A stretch of 64,000 nt of DNA from Bog-752 sp963799395 (GTDB lineage Bacteria > Actinomycetota > Thermoleophilia > UBA2241): the NCBI GenBank assembly GCA_963799395.1, contig CAWCWZ010000071.1:1-64000 (forward strand), read 5' to 3'. Within the stretch, counting starts at the first letter, position 1; the number at the start of each line of letters is the position of its first letter. The notes beneath the pieces were generated by a model. It saw nothing but the letters and a program-made list of their open reading frames with translations. It was not told the origin of the DNA and ran no database searches. Made by a program: the position numbers and the translations under genes. This document shows, one piece after another, positions 7,936-18,097 of the stretch.

Positions 7936-8694
7936 ATGGACCTCGCCGGACGCACAGCCCTCGTCACCGGCGCCTCGCTGGGCATCGGTCGCGCCACCGC
8001 GATCGCCTTGGCGAAGCGCGGAGCGCGGGTCAGGGCCACCGGTCTCGAGGCCGAGCCGCTGAGCGAGCTGTCCGAGCTGTGCGGGGCCGCGGTGCTCTCC
8101 GCCGACCTGGGCGACGAGCGCGATCTCGAGAGACTCCTCGACTGGGCGGGGCCGATCGACCTGCTCGTCAACGCCGCCGGCTTCGGGCGCTACGAATCGC
8201 TCGAGAAGATCGACCCCGCCGCCGTCCTGGAGATGCTGGCCGTCAACCTGGCCGCGCCCATCCGGCTCACGGCGGCGCTCGCTCCCGGCATGGTCGCGCG
8301 CGGCCACGGGCACATCGTCAATGTGGCTTCGATCGCCGGCGTGCTCGGCGTTGCTCACGAGGCCGTCTACTCGGCGACGAAGGCCGGACTGATCGCCTTC
8401 TCCGAGAGTGTCCGCTACGAGCTTGCTGGCAGCGGCGTCGGCGTCACGGTCGTCGTGCCGGCGGCTGTGGCGACGTCGTTCTTCGCTCGCCGCGGCCGCC
8501 CCTACGCGCGACGGTTCCCCCGGCCGGTCGCTCCGGCGCGGGTCGTGACGAGCGTGATCGCGGCGGTCGAAGGTGACGTGCCCGAGGTCTTCGTGCCGCG
8601 CTGGATGATCGTGCCTGCCCGACTGCACGGCGGCTTGCCCGGCATGTTTCGCGCCGCCGCCCGACGGTCGATGCGCGGGCAGGAGAGAGCCTGA
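7936..8694 (+). CDS. SDR family oxidoreductase
   Basis: Classical short-chain dehydrogenase/reductase, 252 aa, using NAD(P)(H); substrate unknown. Visible motifs: TGASLGIGRATA (dinucleotide binding), VNAAGFG, IVNVASIAG with the catalytic Ser, and YSATKAG with catalytic Tyr and Lys. ATG 7936 aligns with the family start at the first beta strand. It is divergent from the aminotransferase with 117 bases between, and 46 bases upstream of the exporter gene on the same strand. Confidence 0.9.
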   Translation: MDLAGRTALVTGASLGIGRATAIALAKRGARVRATGLEAEPLSELSELCGAAVLSADLGDERDLERLLDWAGPIDLLVNAAGFGRYESLEKIDPAAVLEMLAVNLAAPIRLTAALAPGMVARGHGHIVNVASIAGVLGVAHEAVYSATKAGLIAFSESVRYELAGSGVGVTVVVPAAVATSFFARRGRPYARRFPRPVAPARVVTSVIAAVEGDVPEVFVPRWMIVPARLHGGLPGMFRAAARRSMRGQERA

Positions 8695-8728
8695 CAGTCA
8701 AGAGCCGAGGGCGCACCGTCATCCCCGC

Positions 8729-8734
8729 TATACT
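8729..8734 (+). promoter_or_regulatory. -10 element for a leaderless exporter mRNA
   Basis: TATACT lies 6 bases before GTG 8741, and there is no Shine-Dalgarno before that start. Transcription would begin at or next to the start codon, as in leaderless actinobacterial mRNAs. No good -35 is seen. Confidence 0.45.
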
Positions 8735-8740
8735 CTTGTC

Positions 8741-10277
8741 GTGCCTCTGATCAGTCGCATTCGCCCTGAACAGCTCTACGAGCGACGCTGGCAGCTGCTC
8801 GCCCTGACGTCGGTGGGCGCCTTCATGGGGCCCCTGGACGGATCCATCGTCGCCGTGGCGCTGCCCAAGATGGGCCGCAGCCTGCATCTGAGCTTCACCG
8901 CCTCCATCTGGGTCCAGGCGGTGTATCTGCTCGTCATGGCGGTGCTTCTCATCCCCCTGGGGCGCCTGGCCGACCAGCACGGCCGGGTGCACTTCTACCT
9001 GGCAGGCATCGCGATCTTCACGATCGGTTCGCTCTGCTCCGGGCTCAGCATGAACGTGGCCTGGCTCATCGCCAGTCGGGCGCTGCAGGGAGTCGGCGCG
9101 GCCCTGCTGGTGGCCACCTCGGCGGCGATCGTGACGGCCGTCTTCCCGCCTCAGGAGCGGGGCCGCGCCCTGGGCATCAACGTCATGGCCGTCTACCTCG
9201 GCCTGAGCGTGGGACCGCCGCTCGGCGGCTTTCTCACCGACCACTTCGGCTGGCGCTCGATCTTCTTCGTCAACCTGCCGATCGGCATCGCCGTCGCCGC
9301 TTGCGGCTACCTGCTTCTGCCCCGTCACGAACGCGGCGACGAGCGGGCCATGCGTCCCGACGCCCGCGGGGCAGGCCTCTGGGGCCTGACCCTCGTCTGC
9401 CTGCTGGTGCCGCTGACGTTTGCCTCGCAATGGGGTTGGACGTCGCCTCGCACCCTCGGCCTGCTCGGACTCGCCGCCGTCAGCCTGGCGGCCTTCATCT
9501 TCAGCGAGCGGCGCGCGACCGACCCGCTGCTCGACCTCGACCTGCTCTTTCACAACCGCCTCTTCGCGGCCGCCAACCTCGCCGCGCTGCTCAACTACAT
9601 GGCTCTCGGCGCGATCACTATCTTGACGGCGGTCTACCTCGAGGTCGTTCAGGGTCGCTCGGCGGGTCTCACCGGCTGGCTGATGCTCGCTCAACCGGCC
9701 GTCATGGCCGCCTTGAGTCCGTTCAGCGGTCGCCTGAGCGACAGGGTCGGCTCGCGGCTGCTCGCCAGCGGCGGCATGGCCATCGTGGCGGTCGGCATGC
9801 TGCTTCTGGCGACCACGCCGATCTCGTCCGGCCTCTTGCGCGTCATGGCCAGTCTCGGCGTCGTCGGACTGGGCATGGCATCCTTCAGCGCCCCCAACAT
9901 GAGCGCCATCATGGGCAGCGTGCAAAGACGGCAGCTCGGTCTGGCAAGCGCCTTCGTCGGCACGATGCGGGTCACCGGACAGGCGCTCAGTGTGGCCGTC
10001 CTCGGCGGGATCGCGGCCAGCGCGCTGGGGCCGAACGGCGGTCGCTTGCTGCTCATGCTCGGCACACCGGTCCCCGGTCAAAGCCGGGCCGCCGCGTCGG
10101 TGGCCGCCGCCTACGTGCTGCATCACTACGCTCACGGCTATCGCAACGCCATGGTGGCGGGCGCCGGGCTCGCGCTGGTGGGCGCCCTCGCCTCGCTCAC
10201 CCGTGGGCAGCATGTGCCGCTGGCGGCGACGACAGCCGGCGCGACCGGCCGACGAGGAAGCGGGTACCGGCCCCTGA
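8741..10277 (+). CDS. MFS transporter, DHA2 (EmrB/QacA-like) family
   Basis: Proton-driven multidrug-type exporter with about 14 membrane segments. LDGSIVAVALPKMGRSL matches motif D1 of drug antiporters, GRLADQHGRV motif A and GPPLGGFLTDHFGWRSIFF motif C. FHNRLF-AAANL and GRLSDRVGSR open later segments. Family homology ends near residue 505; beyond it the same frame stays open to 11110 across the opposite-strand LUD gene. The neighbouring frame stops at 10277, so I infer one indel near 10265 and a normal-length protein. No Shine-Dalgarno; see the -10 at 8729. Confidence 0.85.
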
Positions 10278-10300
10278 AGCGAGCCGGGTGTCTCCGAGCG

Positions 10301-10942
10301 CTAGAACCCGAGGTGGGCCGGCACGAGGACGACCGTGATCCTGCCCCCGAAGTCCGCTTCGAGCGTGAGCGTCTTGCCGAGCAGGCTGCCGGCCCGCCCG
10401 ACACTCTGCATGCGGGCGAACTCGCGGGGCAGCGAGTACTCGACGAGACGGCGCCGGGCCTCGTTCAGGTCGCGCACGAGCTTCTGGTGGCCCACCACCA
10501 GGATCACCTTGCCGGCGGCATAGGCGTAGGCTCCAAGCTGGCTGCCGGTGCCCGACCCGACGAGGATGATGCCGTCGTCGGTGACGGCGTGGGCGCTGCC
10601 GAGCACGAAGTCCGGAGCGGCGCCGAGCCTGCGCATCTCCCGGCCCTGCGTCTCGCGGTCCATCGCCGCGAGGCGGGCCCGCACGGAGTCGTAGCGGCCC
10701 GACTCGTCGATCTCACGGGTGATCCCGAGCTCGCGCAGGGTCTCCGACAGGGCGCTGTGGACCTCGGAACCCTCGGGGATCGCGCCGAGCACGAGCGCCC
10801 GCGCGTGCCGGGCGCCGTCGGCGATCACAGCGGCGAACCCACGGACCTCGAGCGCCTTGGCGGTCGCCTCCAGCCGGGAGCGGTCGGCGGCGTGCTCGAA
10901 GGCCGCGTTGGGCGGGCCCGGATCAGGAAGGACGATGCTCAT
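10301..10942 (-). CDS. LUD domain protein (LutC/YkgG-like)
   Basis: LUD-domain (formerly DUF162) protein of 213 aa, a family that includes LutC of the lactate-utilisation complex and many stand-alone members. The central part reads MRRLGAAPDFVLGSAHAVTD and GIILVGSGTGSQLGAYAY, with KVILVVGHQKLV shortly after: the characteristic Thr/Ser-Ala-Val region, the Gly-rich strand and the GxxK motif. ATG 10942 has GAGGAG 6 bases upstream. No LutA/LutB neighbours are present, so a lactate role is not supported here. It converges on the exporter gene. Confidence 0.85.
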   Translation of the reverse strand: MSIVLPDPGPPNAAFEHAADRSRLEATAKALEVRGFAAVIADGARHARALVLGAIPEGSEVHSALSETLRELGITREIDESGRYDSVRARLAAMDRETQGREMRRLGAAPDFVLGSAHAVTDDGIILVGSGTGSQLGAYAYAAGKVILVVGHQKLVRDLNEARRRLVEYSLPREFARMQSVGRAGSLLGKTLTLEADFGGRITVVLVPAHLGF

Positions 10943-11194
10943 GACGACTCCTCGCGATGTGGGAAGCGCTGCCACCTCGCGGCCGCGGCCGGCGGTCGTC
11001 GGCCGGGGCACAAGGCGGCTGCGGTCTGCAGCGTACACCCGCTGCAGCGGCGCGACTGCCCTTCGCCGGGTGGGCACGGCGGCCATGCCGACGTCGCCGG
11101 CCCGCCCTGACCGGCGTAAGCTGCCGAGTGCAATGAGCGGCGACGCGGCGCCGGCGTGAGCCCGCGGCTCGCACCCGGCGCCGAGGAGGGACGC

Positions 11195-12013
11195 ATGGCC
11201 ACGTCCGGCTTCATGGACTATCACGCCCTGGGCGACTACCACGTGCACACGCGCTACTCGGACGGCGAGGGCGAGATCGACGAGTGCGTCGCGCGCGCGG
11301 CCGCCCTGGGACTGGCCGAGATCGGCATCTCGGACCATCTCGTCCCGCCCGGTCTCGGCGAGGCGGGATCGTACGGCATCGCCCCCGCACTCCTCGACAG
11401 CTACGTCGCCGACGTGCGCGACGCGGCCGCGCGCCACCCCGAGATCCGCGTCCTGCTCGGTGTCGAAGCCGACTACCTGCCGGACTGCGAGCAGTGGCTC
11501 TCCGACACGCTGCCCGCGCTCCCGCTCGACTACGTGATCGGCGCCGTGCACTTCGTCGGTCGCTTTGCCTTCGACGACGAAAGCGTCGTCGGTCACCCGG
11601 GCTGGCCCGACCCCGACGCGGTGTATCGGGCCTACTACGAGACCGTCGCACGAGCGGCCGGCTGCGGGCTGTTCGACATCATCGCCCACTTCGACTACCT
11701 CACGGTCTGGAGCGAGCGGCCGGCCCACGACGTCGGAGCCTATGAAGACGCCGCCCTCCAGGCCGTGGCCGCCGCGGGCACGGCGATCGAGCTCTGCACC
11801 AGCGGCATCCTCGACCGGGCGGGCGCCATGTACCCGTCGGACCGCCTGCTGGCGAGCGCCCGCGACCTCGGCGTGCCGCTCGTCATCGATTCCGACGCCC
11901 ACGAGCCCGGGCAGGTGGGGCTGGCCTTCGATCGCGGTGTGCGGGCCGCCCGGTCGGCCGGGTATCGTGCGGTCCTGAGGCTGTCCGACAGGAGCTTCGT
12001 GCCGTTGCCTTGA
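11195..12013 (+). CDS. PHP-domain phosphoesterase, histidinol-phosphatase-like
   Basis: Metal-dependent PHP-family phosphatase, 272 aa. Metal-binding motifs are in order: DYHVHTRYSDGEGEIDE at the N-terminus, IGISDHL, LLGVEADYLP, VIGAVHFVGRF, IIAHFDYL and, near the C-terminus, VIDSDAHEP. This matches the HisK/YtvP histidinol-phosphate phosphatase group, but the substrate is not proven because no his genes are nearby. ATG 11195 is chosen for its GAGGAGG site. The 250 bases upstream, between it and the divergent LUD gene, show no gene. Confidence 0.85.
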   Translation: MATSGFMDYHALGDYHVHTRYSDGEGEIDECVARAAALGLAEIGISDHLVPPGLGEAGSYGIAPALLDSYVADVRDAAARHPEIRVLLGVEADYLPDCEQWLSDTLPALPLDYVIGAVHFVGRFAFDDESVVGHPGWPDPDAVYRAYYETVARAAGCGLFDIIAHFDYLTVWSERPAHDVGAYEDAALQAVAAAGTAIELCTSGILDRAGAMYPSDRLLASARDLGVPLVIDSDAHEPGQVGLAFDRGVRAARSAGYRAVLRLSDRSFVPLP

Positions 12014-12071
12014 CCCGTTCGCCGCCGCCGCTCACACTCACGTGGTGGGTCGGTCGAACGGAGGGAGCACT

Positions 12072-13906
12072 GTGGATCCGAAGGTGTCACGTCGCACTTG
12101 CCGCATCGCTCTCCTGGCTCTCGCCGTCGCTCTCGCCGCGAGCCTGGTCCTGGGTCTCGTTTCGGCCTTCGCCGCGAGCCCCTCGCCGTCGCCTGGTACG
12201 GGCAAGGTCGTCCTGCGGATCGGCTGGACGAGCGAGCCCGACAATCTCAACCCGTTCATCGGGCTCTCGAGTTACGAGATCTGGGCGCTCAACTACTCGT
12301 ACCTGTTCGGCTACGGCGACCACAACCAGCCGACGCTCGACCTCGCGGCCCAGTTCCCGACCCAGCAGAACGGCGGCATCTCGGCGGACGGCAAGGTCTG
12401 GACCATCCACCTGCGACCCAACGTCCGGTGGCAGGACGGCGTGCCCCTGACCGCCGCCGACGTCGCCTTCACCTACACCTACATCATCAAGAACGACCTG
12501 ACCAACCTCACCAACTACACGACCGGCATCAAGACGGTGACCGCCATCGACCCGACCACCGTGCGGATCGTGTGTTCGGCGCCCAAGGCCGACCTCGAGA
12601 AGGCGGCCGTGCCGATCCTGCCCGAGCATCTGGGCGCACGTTTCGCCGCAAGCCGCCCAGACGAGCTACGTCAACAAGCCGCCGATCATCGGCAGCGGCC
12701 CCTTCCAGACCGTGGCCTTCGTCAAGGGCAGCTACGTCGAGATGGTCCGCAACCCCTACTGGTACGGCAAGAAGCCGGCCATCGACCAGATCTACTTCGA
12801 GCTCTACCAGGACGCCGACACGATGGTCTCCGACCTCAAGACGGGCAGCATCGACGCCGCCTGGGGCGTGCCTGAAGCCGAGTTCAGGGCCCTCGAGTCG
12901 GCCCCGGGCTTCAAGGCGGTCGCCTACCACTACTACGACTGGGACTACCTCGAGTTCAACTGCTACGACAAGTCGAGCTCGCTGGGCAACCCCGTGCTGC
13001 GCGACTGGAGGTTCCGCAACGCCCTGAACTACGCGATCAACCGCCAGCAGCTGTGCGCGGTCGCCTACAGCGGCCTCGCCACACCCGGGCACCACCATCA
13101 TCCCGCCTGAGAGCTTCGCCGACCCCGACTACCACTGGCAGCCGCCGGCCGGCCAGCTCTACACCTTCGACCTGGCCAAGGCCAGCCAGCTCCTCACCCA
13201 GGCCGGCTACCCGCTCAAGAACGGGGTGCGTCTGAACAGGCAGGGCAAGCCCATCACCCTGCGCCTCTACAGCCCGACCGACAGCGATGCGAACCAGGTC
13301 GACGCCAAGCTCATCACCGGCTGGCTCGACAAGCTCGGTCTCAAGATCAAGCTCTCGGTCGTCGACGACGGCGCTCTCACCTCCGACATCTACAACGCCC
13401 ACGGCAACATCTGGAAGCCCGACTTCGATATGGTCGTGTGGGACTGGACGGGCTACTTCGACCCCGGCCAGACGCTCAGCTGTCTCACCACCTACGAGAT
13501 CGGCAGCCTGAACGAGCCCTTCTGGTCGAACGCCCAGTACGACGCGCTGAACACGGTACAGGCGTCGACCATCGACCCCCAGGCGCGCCTGACGCCGATC
13601 TCTCAGATGCAGCAGATCATGTACCAGCAGACGCCCTGGGTGGTGCTCGCGTACCCCGATTATCTCGAGGCTTACAACACGACGAAGTGGACCGGCTGGA
13701 CCCAGATGTTCGACGGCAGCGGGCCGGCCTTCTACACCGAGGGCTTCATCGGCTCGTACCTGAACCTGAAGCCCAAGACCGCGGCGGCCGGCGGCGGATC
13801 GGGCGACACGGCGCTGATCGTCGCCGTCGTGGCGGTCGTGGTCGTCGCGGCGATCGTCGTCGTCCTGGTGCTGCGGCGCCGGCGGCCGCAGGCCGAAGAG
13901 GACTGA
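12072..13906 (+). CDS. ABC substrate-binding protein, family 5, with C-terminal membrane anchor (two frameshifts)
   Basis: Extracytoplasmic solute-binding protein of the oligopeptide/nickel family (SBP_bac_5). GTG 12072 follows GGAGGGAG. A signal segment (IALLALAVALAASLVLGLVS) precedes the mature domain: GWTSEPDNLNPFIG, TIHLRPNVRWQDG-VPLTAADV, then GSGPFQTVAFVKGSYVEM, RNALNYAIN and VVWDWTGYFDPGQ. Coherent sequence moves frame near 12655 and 13090, so two indels are inferred. The C-terminus ends in a membrane helix (VAVVAVVVVAAIVVVLVL) and RRRRPQAEED, so the receptor is anchored by its tail rather than a lipid. No permease or ATPase gene follows. Confidence 0.8.
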
Positions 13907-14026
13907 AGCGTCGGGTTCGCCGGCGCCGGGGGCGGAATCGCCGACTCTACGCTATCCTAGGGGCTCCTCGAAGGGATCGGCGCCGCCAAGGCGCCGGCCC
14001 ACGGACGGAAAGACCAGGAGTCCTCG

Positions 14027-15764
14027 TTGGCCAAGTCGAACGGCGGCGCGGTAGCCGCCGCCACCGAACATCAGGCGACCGCCGACCGCCACGCCGCCGC
14101 CAGTCGCCAGGCGTGGGGCGACACGCTCAGTCGCCGCCGCATCGGCTTCATCCTCGCGAGCGTGATGCTCGGCATGCTGCTGTCGGCCCTCGATCAGACG
14201 GTCGTCGGCACCGCCATGCCAAAGATAGTCCAGAGCCTGAACGGCTTCGAGCACTACGTGTGGGTCACCACCGGCTACCTGCTCGCGACGGCTGCTTCCA
14301 TGCCGATCTGGGGCAAGCTGTCAGACGCGTACGGGCGCAAGCGCTTCTATGCGCTGGGCATGGGCATCTTCGTCGTGGGGTCGGCCCTGTGCGGCCAGGC
14401 GCACGGCATGACCGCCCTCATCGCCTTTCGGGGCCTCCAGGGCCTGGGCGCGGGCGCCATGATGCCCATCTCGCAGGCGATCGTCGGCGACATCTTCCCG
14501 CCCGCCCAGCGCGCCAAGTTCATGGGCATCCTGATGAGCGTCTTCGGCCTCGCCATGATCTTCGGGCCGCTGCTCGGCGGCTGGATCACCGACAACTTCA
14601 GCTGGCGCTGGGTCTTCTACGTCAACCTGCCGGTGGGCATCGTGGCCATCGCCTTCTGCCTGGTCGCCCTGCCCGGTCACGTCACCCTACGCAGGCACCG
14701 CCTTGACTACGAGGGGTCGGCGCTGCTCGTCACCGCGGCCGTCCCCATGCTCCTCGGGTTCACCTGGGCCGGCACCACCTATCCGTGGCTGTCGTGGGAG
14801 GTCGTGGGCGCGTGGGTCTTCTCGGCGATCGCCTGGGTCGCGTTCTTCTTCTGGGAGATGCGCGCGAGGGAGCCGGTCATCAACCCGCGCCTGTTCAGTA
14901 ACCGGGTGTTCACGATCTCGTCTGCGGCGAGCACCCTGCAGTCGGCGGCGATGTTCGGCGCGATCATGTTCGTGCCGCTCTTCGTCCAGGTGGTGCAGGG
15001 GCACTCGGCGACCAACTCCGGGACGATCCTCATGCCGATGATGTTCGCCGCCATCGTCTCGAGCATCGGCGCCGGACAGCTCATGGCGCGCACCGGCCGT
15101 TACAAGGTGCTGGTCGTCTGCGGGTTCGTCGCCGTGGCGGTCGGCGCGTACCTGATGAGCCGGATGAGCATGAACGCGTCGTGGCGGACGCTTGGCCTGG
15201 ACACGGCCGTGATGGGCCTCGGGCTCGGTGTGGCGATGAGCGCCTTCACCTCGATCGTGCAGAACCAGTACCCCGTCCACCGTCTGGGCGAAGTCTCGGC
15301 CGGCCTGCAGTTCTTCCGCATCATCGGCAGCACCATCGGCCTCGCGATCTTCGGGACCGTTCTCAACAACCGCTTCACGAGTCAGCTCGCGGTCAACGTG
15401 CCGGCGGCCCGTCGTGACGGGGCTGTCGGCGGCCAAGCTCGACAACGTCAACGCCCTCGGCTCATCGCAGGCGCTGTCGGGGATCCAGAAGATCGTGGCG
15501 AACGTCGCGCAGGCGATCGGCGCCCCGGCCGGCCGGCTCGGCCTGATCGTGACCCACGGACTGCGGCTGAGTCTCGACCAGGCGATCAACAGCCTGTTCG
15601 TCGTCTCGACGGTCATCGGGGTCGTGGGTCTCGTCGTCGTGCTGTTCCTGCCCGAGGTGCCCCTGCGGCAGACTCACAGTCTCGCCGAGCTCGACGACGA
15701 CGTCGGGTCCGAGCGGAGTCCCGGCGGCGGGGCGTTGGTCGTCGAAACGGTCGACGGCGAGTAG
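14027..15764 (+). CDS. MFS transporter, DHA2 (EmrB/QacA-like) family (one frameshift)
   Basis: Drug:proton antiporter with 14 predicted helices. Motifs: LSALDQTVVGTAMPKIVQSL (D1), GKLSDAYGRKR (A), FRGLQGLGAGAMMPISQ (B) and GPLLGGWITDNFSWRWVFY (C). The TTG at 14027 (reading MAKSNGG) has GGAG 7 bases upstream. Near 15410 the sequence shifts from SQLAVNVPAA to a frame giving TGLSAAKLDNVNAL and the last helix VIGVVGLVVVLFLPEVPL, the usual family ending, so one indel is inferred. It is followed directly by a strong hairpin. No regulator is adjacent. Confidence 0.88.
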
Positions 15765-15807
15765 ACGCCGCGGCGCCGCAGGATCGCTCCTGCCCGCGCC
15801 GCGGCGT
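15765..15807. terminator. strong bidirectional hairpin
   Basis: ACGCCGCGGCG (15765-15775) pairs perfectly with 15797-15807, and inside it GCAGGA pairs with TCCTGC around a 4-base loop. It starts at the stop codon of the exporter and separates it from the converging PRC-barrel gene. Confidence 0.8.
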
Positions 15808-15831
15808 CAGCGGGGGTCTGAGCGGCCCGAC

Positions 15832-16134
15832 CTACACGGCGGTCGGGTGGAAGAAGTGCTCCAGCCGGTCCCTCTCGTCGCTCGACAGCTCCCCCTTCGT
15901 GGCGACTCGAGGGGCGATATCGAGATACGAGCTGCTGAAGGGGACCGTGACCGTGTCGTCTTGTCTTTCGACCACGTCGGCGGGCACGACCAGGTCACGG
16001 AACATCGAGTGCTTGATGACGATGCACTCGGAGAGCGAACCGGGATCGCAGATCACGTCCTTGATCTTGCCGATCTTGTCGCCCTCCCGTGAGAAAGCCG
16101 CAAGCCCCACCAGGTCTTGTGCGCTGGACGCCAT
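15832..16134 (-). CDS. PRC-barrel domain protein
   Basis: Small protein of 100 aa resembling the PRC-barrel fold found in photosynthetic reaction centre H subunits and RimM. Visible: LVGLAAFSREGDKIGKIKDV, then a beta-rich core with CIVIKHSMFRDLVVPADVVE and VTVPFSSSYLDIAP, ending in a short helix (SSDERDRLEHFFHP). It is soluble. The target is unknown; such stand-alone proteins are common in actinobacteria. ATG 16134 is preceded by a GGAGG-like site. Confidence 0.75.
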   Translation of the reverse strand: MASSAQDLVGLAAFSREGDKIGKIKDVICDPGSLSECIVIKHSMFRDLVVPADVVERQDDTVTVPFSSSYLDIAPRVATKGELSSDERDRLEHFFHPTAV

Positions 16135-16308
16135 GACTACCTCCTACGCCGAGCCGCGTGCCTCGTCTGCTCCTCCATTGAAGCAGGGAGCAAGGCCGGG
16201 CGCATCGGACCGGAGGCCGGTCTTGGCGACGCCCGGCTGACCGATGTGCGTATCAGTCACATGGACGAGACGGCGGGACGGCGTCGCGTCAGCCGGCGCC
16301 CACTCGCT

Positions 16309-18021
16309 TCAGTCCCGCGCCGGGCCGTCGGCCAGCTCACCCTGACGGCTTTGCGCGGGCCTGGGCTTGTGATGGCTGTGGATGGCGTGCGCTTCTTCGT
16401 GCACGAACTTGCCGCCGCGCATCCACGAGGCGAGAGCCGCGATGACGCACATGACCGCCGCAAAGACGAGCACGTCAACGATGCCGTCCTTGAAGGGAGC
16501 GGCGATCAGCGAGGGGAAGAACGCCTTGCTCACCAGGACATGCGCGTTGATCGCCGGAAGCGCCCCCAGGACGTGCGCGCCCAGGAGCTGCTTGAGGGGG
16601 TTGAAGCCCAGGAAGGCGGCGAACAGGTAGCCGGTCGGCGGCATGTGGGAGAGCGGCGTCGCGATCTGGGCCGGCACGTGTTGGGCGGTCAGGCCGCCGA
16701 ACATGGCGGCCGGCACATGTGTCGTCAGTCCCACCACCATGAGCGAGAAGAAGATGCCGATCGAGAGCGGCATGCCGAGCGTCTGGCAGGTGGCGCGCAT
16801 GCCCGACGCGACGCCGCGGTTGCGCGCCGGCACGCTGTTCATGATGGCCGCCGTGTTGGGCGCGGCGAACATGCCGAAGGAGATCCCGTTCAGGAAGAGC
16901 ACGCCGGCGAAGCTCCAGTAGACGAAGTTCGCCGGCAGGGCCATCAGCAGCAGGAAGCTGAGCGCGGCGAGCAGCATGCCGGCGGTGGCGAAGGGGCGGG
17001 CGCCGTAACGATCGGAGAGGATGCCCGATACGGGGCCGGCGACGAGGAAGCCCAGCGTCAGCGGTAGCATGTAGATGCCGGCCCACAAGGGCGTCTGCTC
17101 GAAGCTGTAGCCGTGCAGGGGCAGCCAGATGCCCTGGAGCCACATGATCAGCATGAACTGCATGCCGGCGCTGGCGACCGAGGAGAGCACCACGGCCAGG
17201 TTGCCGGCGGCGAAGGCGCGGATGCGAAAGAGGGCGAGGCTGAACATGGGCTCGGCGACGTAGTGCTCGATGACGACGAACGCCACGAGCAGGGCGATGC
17301 CGACGGCGATCGCGCCGATCACGAAGGGGCTCGACCAGCCCATGTTGGACGTGCCGTAGGGCTTGATGCCGTAGGTGATGCCGGTCAGCAGCACGGCGAG
17401 ACCGGCGGCGAAGGTCAGGTTGCCGGCCCAGTCGATGCGCGCCCGATGGCGTTCGCCGACCTCGTGGAGCTGCAGGACGGCCCAGGCGATGGCGATCAGG
17501 CCGATCGGTATGTTGATCACGAAGACGAGGCGCCAGTCGACGGCGGCCAGCAGACCGCCCAGGATGAGGCCCAGGAACGAGCCCGCCAGGAGCGACACGC
17601 CGTTGACGCCGAGGGCCATGCCGCGCTGGTGTGGCGGGAAGACGTCGGTGATGATCGCCGCCGAGTTGGCCATCATCATGGCGCCGCCGGCGGCCTGGAC
17701 CATGCGGAAGGCAATGATCTCTGTCGCGCCGGTGGCGCCCCTGCTCCACACGAGCGAAAGACCCACGGCGGCGGCCGTGAAGACGACGAGGCCGATCTTG
17801 AACATGCGCACGCGGCCGTACATGTCGCCGATACGGCCGGCCGTCACGACGAGGGCGGCCGAGACCAGGCCGTAGCCCATGAGGATCCACAGCAGATAGG
17901 TGAAGTTGCCCGGGTCGAGCGGGCTCAGGTGGATGCCGCGGAAGATGGCCGGCAGGGCTATCAGCAGGCTCGAGGCGTTGATCATGGCCATCAGCACGGC
18001 GAGGGTGGTGCAGGAGAGCAC
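16309..18021 (-). CDS. MFS transporter, DHA2 family, in a marR operon
   Basis: Predicted drug-type exporter with about 14 helices: GRIGDMYGRVRMF (motif A), FRMVQAAGGAMMMANSAAI (B), GSFLGLILGGLLAAVDWRL (C-like), GILSDRYGARPFATAG and PNTAAIMNSVPARNRGVASG. The C-terminus is hydrophilic and His-rich (HEEAHAIHSHHKPR). GTG 18021 is the first start in frame, but homology extends upstream (GRVPYKWIVLSC). One indel near 18090 would connect to the GTG at 18102 that overlaps the marR stop as GTGA, so the true start is probably there. The regulator upstream on the same strand suggests MarR-controlled efflux. Confidence 0.85.
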   Translation of the reverse strand: MLSCTTLAVLMAMINASSLLIALPAIFRGIHLSPLDPGNFTYLLWILMGYGLVSAALVVTAGRIGDMYGRVRMFKIGLVVFTAAAVGLSLVWSRGATGATEIIAFRMVQAAGGAMMMANSAAIITDVFPPHQRGMALGVNGVSLLAGSFLGLILGGLLAAVDWRLVFVINIPIGLIAIAWAVLQLHEVGERHRARIDWAGNLTFAAGLAVLLTGITYGIKPYGTSNMGWSSPFVIGAIAVGIALLVAFVVIEHYVAEPMFSLALFRIRAFAAGNLAVVLSSVASAGMQFMLIMWLQGIWLPLHGYSFEQTPLWAGIYMLPLTLGFLVAGPVSGILSDRYGARPFATAGMLLAALSFLLLMALPANFVYWSFAGVLFLNGISFGMFAAPNTAAIMNSVPARNRGVASGMRATCQTLGMPLSIGIFFSLMVVGLTTHVPAAMFGGLTAQHVPAQIATPLSHMPPTGYLFAAFLGFNPLKQLLGAHVLGALPAINAHVLVSKAFFPSLIAAPFKDGIVDVLVFAAVMCVIAALASWMRGGKFVHEEAHAIHSHHKPRPAQSRQGELADGPARD

Positions 18022-18097
18022 GATCCATTTGTAGGGGACGCGCCCCTGTGTACCGGCTCCCTCTTGCGGCGCCGGCGCCGATGAACGTCGCGTTGTG

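Noticed and set aside
10278..11110. Extension of the DHA2 exporter to 789 aa
   Set aside because: The added part is the complement of the LUD gene, with no helices or family similarity.
10943..11194. A gene between the LUD and PHP genes
   Set aside because: Open frames exist on both strands but lack ribosome sites and recognisable motifs.
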